Part shown: positions 57,242-64,000 of the stretch, one piece after another
Position numbering within the stretch: the stretch's first letter is position 1
Layout of the letters: each line of letters opens with the position of its first letter
Origin: Rhizobium nepotum 39/7
Lineage (GTDB): Bacteria > Pseudomonadota > Alphaproteobacteria > Rhizobiales > Rhizobiaceae
Direction of reading: 5' to 3'
Length of the DNA stretch: 64,000 nt
NCBI RefSeq assembly: GCF_000949865.1
Contig: NZ_JWJH01000001.1
Location: 186,001 to 250,000 of the forward strand
Notes under the pieces: model-generated
Told to the model about the DNA's origin: nothing
Databases searched by the model: none
Seen by the model: the letters and a program-made list of their open reading frames with translations, nothing else
Made by a program: the position numbers and the translations under genes

Positions 57242-59197
57242 TCAACCGCGCAGATAAAACACCACCGAGCGGGCCGGTAGGAAGGCGGGGTTGCCGAAAT
57301 CCGTGCCGATTGCGTGCCAGTCATCGCCGGGCAAAGTAAAGGGCACGATTTCCCGGCTGCGGTTGATGAGGACGGCAAGTTCGGCATCGTTCCCGGTCTC
57401 ATGGTCCGGAGTGGAGAGCACCATGGCGAATGCTGGTCCGTCCGGTCTTTCCCATTCTTCCACCGTCATTGGTTTGCCGCCAGGGGCAAGCCATGTCACG
57501 TCGCCATTGCCGGAGAAAAAGCCGGTTTGCGAAAAGACGCCGAACCGTTTGCGAAGCGCTGCGAGAAACGCCGTGTGATCGATGAGTTCGGGGACAAGCG
57601 ATGACCAGTCGACCCAGGTGATATCGTTGTCCTGGCAATAGGCATTGTTGTTGCCGTGCTGGCTGCGGCCACCCTCATCGCCGGCGGTCAACATCAATGC
57701 GCCGCGGCTGACGAAAAGCGTGGAAAGCAGCGCTTTCACATCCGCAAGGCGGGCAGTAAGAATGGCCGGATCGTCGCTCAGACCCTCGAATCCATTGTTC
57801 CAGGAATGGTTTTCATTATGGCCGTCGCGATTGTTCTCGCCGTTTTTTTCATTGTGCTTGTGTTCGTGGCTGACGAGATCGAACAGTGTGAAACCATCAT
57901 GGGCAGCAAGGAAATTGACGCTTCGGCTTTTCGAACGTCCATGGCGGGAAAAGATCGGCGACGACCCGGAAAGCGCATTGGCCAGCGCGCCGGTCGTTCC
58001 CGCGTCGCCGCGCCAGAACCGGCGCATGTCATCACGGGTTCGGTCGTTCCATTCGAGAAAGCTCTCGGGAAAATTGCCGAGCTGATAGCCGCCGGGGCCA
58101 ATATCCCATGGCTCGGCAATCAGCACGCGATCGTAAAGTACGGGATCGGAATGCATGGCGGCAAGCGTTTCGCTCGCCATGTCGAAACCGTTGGCGGTTC
58201 TTCCAAGCACTGGCGCGAGATCGAAACGGAAGCCATCGATACCGGCGTTCAAAACAAAATGCTTGAGCGAATCGACGATGAGCTGGCGCACATAGGGGTG
58301 ATCGCAGGCAACAGTGTTACCGGTGCCGGTGTCATTGATAAGCACACCCGGTTGTCCCTGCGGGTGGCGGAAGGCGGTGAGATTATCCAGCCCGCGCAAC
58401 GACAGGATGGAGCCGGCGCTGTCGCTTTCGCCCGTATGATTGAAGACCAGATCGAGAATGACGCCGATGCCTTCCGCATGCAGCGCCGCAACCGTATCGC
58501 GCAACTCCCGCACGCCGCCGGGGCAGAGGCGCGGATCGAGCGCCATGAAGCCGACGGGGTTGTAACCCCATGCATTGGAGAGGCCGAGCGGCGGCAGGTG
58601 GCGTTCGTCGATCCAGGCGGTGATCGGCATCAGTTCCACCGCATCGACGCCGATTTTTTTCAAATGCGCGACAATGGTGGGATGGGCCAGCGCCGCCACG
58701 GTGCCTCTCAGCTTCTCCGGTACCGCAGGATGCAGTTTGGTGAAGGATTTGACCGAAAGTTCGTAAATCAGCCCACCTTCGGCAAAACGTGGCGGCTGGT
58801 GCCCGACCGGCTCGTATTGCGACAGGACCGCTTTTGGCATGATCGCACCCGTCTCCTTGCCAAAGGCATACAGTGCCGGATCATGCCGGAACGGCCGGTC
58901 TATCTCGGTGGCGTAAGGGTCGAGCAGGAGTTTCGAAGGGTCGAACCACAGGCCGTGTTCGGGGGCATAGATGCCGTCGGCGCGATAGCCGTATCGCGTG
59001 CCGGGGCCGGCTTCGGCCACCGTTACACGGTGAATATCGTCCTCACCGCGCGTCATCGGCAAACGGGCCGTCTCTTTTTCGCCCGTTGCGTCGAAAAGGC
59101 AAAGGTCGATCCGGGAGGCATGCCGGGAATAGACCGTGAAGTCCGTTCCGTTTTCCGTCCGGGTCGCGCCTTTGGGGAAAACGGATGGTTTCTGCAT
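57242..59197 (-). CDS. glgX: Glycogen debranching enzyme
   Basis: A 651-residue GH13 isoamylase-type enzyme. N-terminal CBM48 (residues 1-120, GTDFTVYSRHASRIDLCLFD), then the TIM barrel: region I DLVFNHT, region II GFRFDLAPVLGR (nucleophile Asp), region III LIAEPWDIG (acid/base Glu), region IV FLAAHDGFTLFDLV (Asp). It removes alpha-1,6 branches shortened by phosphorylase. GGAGACACAG lies before the ATG at 59197. It is the last gene of the glg group, 133 bp after pgm, from which it is separated by palindromes. Confidence 0.93.
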   Translation of the reverse strand: MQKPSVFPKGATRTENGTDFTVYSRHASRIDLCLFDATGEKETARLPMTRGEDDIHRVTVAEAGPGTRYGYRADGIYAPEHGLWFDPSKLLLDPYATEIDRPFRHDPALYAFGKETGAIMPKAVLSQYEPVGHQPPRFAEGGLIYELSVKSFTKLHPAVPEKLRGTVAALAHPTIVAHLKKIGVDAVELMPITAWIDERHLPPLGLSNAWGYNPVGFMALDPRLCPGGVRELRDTVAALHAEGIGVILDLVFNHTGESDSAGSILSLRGLDNLTAFRHPQGQPGVLINDTGTGNTVACDHPYVRQLIVDSLKHFVLNAGIDGFRFDLAPVLGRTANGFDMASETLAAMHSDPVLYDRVLIAEPWDIGPGGYQLGNFPESFLEWNDRTRDDMRRFWRGDAGTTGALANALSGSSPIFSRHGRSKSRSVNFLAAHDGFTLFDLVSHEHKHNEKNGENNRDGHNENHSWNNGFEGLSDDPAILTARLADVKALLSTLFVSRGALMLTAGDEGGRSQHGNNNAYCQDNDITWVDWSSLVPELIDHTAFLAALRKRFGVFSQTGFFSGNGDVTWLAPGGKPMTVEEWERPDGPAFAMVLSTPDHETGNDAELAVLINRSREIVPFTLPGDDWHAIGTDFGNPAFLPARSVVFYLRG

Positions 59198-59281
59198 GAT
59201 CTGTGTCTCCGGGTGTCGTTTCTCGGATGAGGTGGCCTTTCGGTCACCCCGGAATTCTCAGAGGTGCTGAAACCTCTCTTC

Positions 59282-59312
59282 CGTCATCCCCGTGGCAAGC
59301 CCGAGGATGACG
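59282..59312. repeat. REP-like intergenic palindrome, copy B
   Basis: CGTCATCCCCGTG (59282-59294) and CAGCCC-type right arm CCCGAGGATGACG (59300-59312) form an imperfect stem with about two mismatches. It lies between pgm and glgX next to other small stems (GAGGT/ACCTC at 59261-59276). Its right arm is identical to copy A at 46417-46429. Confidence 0.55.
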
Positions 59313-59330
59313 TTGAGCGTGGCGGCAAAC

Positions 59331-62406
<3,076 letters not shown>

Positions 62407-62411
62407 GGGCT

Positions 62412-63674
62412 CTACAGGTCCAGCTTGTCGATCATCGATTGGGTGATAAGGCAAATGCCGTTTTCCGTGCGGCGGAAACGTTTGGCATCCAGTTCGGGGT
62501 CTTCTCCTACAATCAGTCCTTCCGGAATGACCACTCCATGGTCGATGACGACGTTGCTGAGCTGGGCGTGACGCCCGATCTTCACACTCGGCAGCACTAC
62601 GGCATTCTCAAGGCGCGAGTATGAATTGGCCCTGACGCCGGTGAACAGAAGGCTGCGGTTGAGGGCGGCGCCGGAAATGATGCAATCGCCTGACACGACC
62701 GACGACACGGCCGAACCGCGACGGTCCTCATCGTCATGCACGAATTTTGCCGGCGGGGTGATTTCCGCATAGGTCCAGATCGGCCAGGACTTGTCGTAGA
62801 TGTCGAGGTCCGGCACCACATCCGTCAGGTCGATATTGGCCTGCCAATAGGCGTCGATGGTACCGACGTCGCGCCAGTAGGGTCCGTGTTCGAAATCCGA
62901 GCGTACGCAGGAATCCGCAAAGCGGTGGGCGACGGCTTTGCCGTGCTGGACGATATAGGGAATGATGTCCTTGCCGAAATCGCGGCTGGAGGTCGGGTCG
63001 GCGGCATCTCGGCGCAGTGCTTCCATCAGGAATTTCGTGTGGAAGACGTAGATGCCCATCGAGGCGAGCGCGAAACCCTCGTTACCGGGAATGCCGGGCG
63101 GATCGGCCGGCTTTTCGATGAAGTCGATGATCTCGTCTTTTTCATTCACATGCATCACGCCGAAGCCGGAGGCTTCCATGCGCGGCACTTCAAGGCAGCC
63201 GATCGTTACATCCGCACCGGAATCCACATGCTGTTGCAGCATGTATTCGTAGTCCATCTTGTAAATGTGGTCACCGGCCAGAATGACCATATATTCGGGC
63301 GCATAGGGCTCGATGATGTCGATGTTCTGGTAAACGGCGTCGGCGGTGCCTTCGTACCATTGCGTTTCGGACACGCGCTGCGAGGCCGGCAGAATGTCGA
63401 AGCTTTCGTTACGCTCGGGACGGAAAAAGTCCCAGCCGCGTTGCAAGTGGCGGATGAGGGAGTGCGCCTTGTATTGCGTGGCGACGCCGATGCGGCGAAT
63501 GCCGGAATTCAGCGCATTCGAAAGTGCAAAATCGATGATGCGCGCCTTGCCGCCAAAATAAACGGCGGGTTTTGCCCGGCGGTCCGTCAATTCCTTCAGG
63601 CGGCTTCCTCTTCCACCTGCGAGGACATAGGCCATTGCATCACGCGCCAGGGGCTGAACTCTTTTTTCCGACAT
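62412..63674 (-). CDS. glgC: ADP-glucose pyrophosphorylase
   Basis: A 420-residue nucleotidyltransferase that makes ADP-glucose, the regulated step of glycogen synthesis. Motifs: [28 protein letters not shown] (ATP/activator site) and [26 protein letters not shown] (metal Asp), [13 protein letters not shown]. The C-terminal left-handed beta-helix begins around residue 310 ([36 protein letters not shown]). It is activated by fructose 6-phosphate and pyruvate in the Agrobacterium enzyme and the N-terminal Arg/Lys residues are retained. GGGAGGACACC precedes the ATG. Confidence 0.96.
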   Translation of the reverse strand: MSEKRVQPLARDAMAYVLAGGRGSRLKELTDRRAKPAVYFGGKARIIDFALSNALNSGIRRIGVATQYKAHSLIRHLQRGWDFFRPERNESFDILPASQRVSETQWYEGTADAVYQNIDIIEPYAPEYMVILAGDHIYKMDYEYMLQQHVDSGADVTIGCLEVPRMEASGFGVMHVNEKDEIIDFIEKPADPPGIPGNEGFALASMGIYVFHTKFLMEALRRDAADPTSSRDFGKDIIPYIVQHGKAVAHRFADSCVRSDFEHGPYWRDVGTIDAYWQANIDLTDVVPDLDIYDKSWPIWTYAEITPPAKFVHDDEDRRGSAVSSVVSGDCIISGAALNRSLLFTGVRANSYSRLENAVVLPSVKIGRHAQLSNVVIDHGVVIPEGLIVGEDPELDAKRFRRTENGICLITQSMIDKLDL

Positions 63675-63695
63675 GGTGTCCTCCCGTTCTGTCTG

Positions 63696-64000
63696 TCAGT
63701 TTTCCGGTTCGAGCATGATCGTTGCCAAGGGCGGCAGGACGAGCATCGCCCCGATTTTCCCGCCGGCATTGACCGCCTGAACACGTCCGCCATTTCCCTT
63801 GCCGCTGCCGCCGTAAATTTCGGCGTCGGTGTTGAGAATCTCCCGCCACCGCCCCGCAACGGGAAGCGGCACATAATAGTTTTCCCGGTAGACCGGGGTC
63901 AGATTGCAGATGACCGCCACCGGCTTTTCGCCGGGCGCCGAGCGCAGCCAGGCGAAGACGGAATTCTCGTGATCGTCGACCACCAGCCATTGAAAGCCTT
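63696..64000 (-). CDS. glgB: Glycogen branching enzyme, C-terminal end (runs off the right edge)
   Basis: The last 101 codons, starting beyond 64000. The visible part includes FQWLVVDDHENSVFAWLRS, VAVICNLTPVYRENYYVPLP, WREILNTDAEIYGGSGKGNG and VLPPLATIMLEPEN, which is the C-terminal all-beta domain of GlgB (GH13, alpha-1,4-glucan branching enzyme). It makes alpha-1,6 branches. 21 bp separate its stop from the glgC start, so the genes form one transcript glgB-glgC-glgA-pgm. Confidence 0.94.
   Translation of the reverse strand, partial: GFQWLVVDDHENSVFAWLRSAPGEKPVAVICNLTPVYRENYYVPLPVAGRWREILNTDAEIYGGSGKGNGGRVQAVNAGGKIGAMLVLPPLATIMLEPEN

Noticed and set aside
57656-59230. Long open frame antisense to glgX (about 520 codons)
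   Set aside because: No domain recognised; glgX is intact with all four GH13 regions.

Overview
The window looks like a stretch of Rhizobiaceae chromosome, most probably the secondary (linear) replicon of a member of the Agrobacterium tumefaciens complex. I base this on the glgB-glgC-glgA-pgm-glgX order with an Agrobacterium-type GlgC, a succinoglycan (exo) cluster in the Sinorhizobium order, Rhizobiales-only small families (DUF992, DUF6074-like, ExoX, DUF1612) and uniformly GC-rich coding sequence. I see no insertion sequence, prophage, CRISPR array, tRNA or rRNA. Most of it is ordinary, dense, operonic housekeeping and accessory metabolism.

Layout. 1-3376: the 5' end of an inositol dehydrogenase gene, then on the minus strand a class III nucleotide cyclase, a small Cro/CI-type regulator and a DUF1612/HTH protein. 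3592-8715: an MHS-family metabolite:H+ symporter facing an eptA-response regulator-histidine kinase operon (lipid A phosphoethanolamine modification with its PmrAB-like control). 9067-12774: fhuDBC ferric-hydroxamate importer. 13020-14692: DUF992 secreted protein, cytochrome c, recX. 14714-22397: a CUT2-type sugar ABC importer with a gluconolactonase/SMP-30 enzyme, divergent from a GAF/HisKA_3 kinase and LuxR-type response regulator that may control it. 22401-28356: topoisomerase IB, PQQ-type aldose dehydrogenase, a tiny conserved ORF, rsmJ, an RluA-type pseudouridine synthase, a YigZ protein and a BaiN/HI0933-like flavoprotein. 28353-32656: a ProVWX-type betaine/choline importer and a GhrA-like hydroxyacid dehydrogenase.

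32790-47858 is the succinoglycan cluster: exoP, N, O, M, A, L, K, H on one minus-strand transcript, exoT alone, exoW-exoV on the plus strand, exoU and exoX on the minus strand. Together they supply UDP-glucose (ExoN), extend the octasaccharide (ExoA, L, M, O, U, W), decorate it with succinyl (ExoH) and pyruvyl (ExoV) groups, flip it (ExoT), control chain length (ExoP), cleave polymer (ExoK) and damp the pathway (ExoX). The galactosyl-initiation and polymerisation genes exoY/F/Q/Z/B and the small exoI gene are not seen here.

48198-55608: a small DUF6074-like gene, a TPR lipoprotein, rpsU, and the heterotetrameric sarcosine oxidase operon soxB-(small secreted protein)-soxD-soxA-soxG. 55636-64000: DUF2332, a MaoC hydratase, then glgX, pgm, glgA, glgC and the 3' end of glgB, which convert glucose 6-phosphate to glycogen and debranch it.

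I did not find a convincing undescribed system. The best second-look items are non-coding: nested palindromes between the sugar ABC operon and its divergent two-component genes (20296-20332), an 11-bp-phased half-site ladder upstream of eptA (8807-8844), a perfect inverted repeat after fhuC, a reversed terminator-like hairpin before the cytochrome gene, paired REP-like palindromes, and the small secreted protein embedded in the sox operon.
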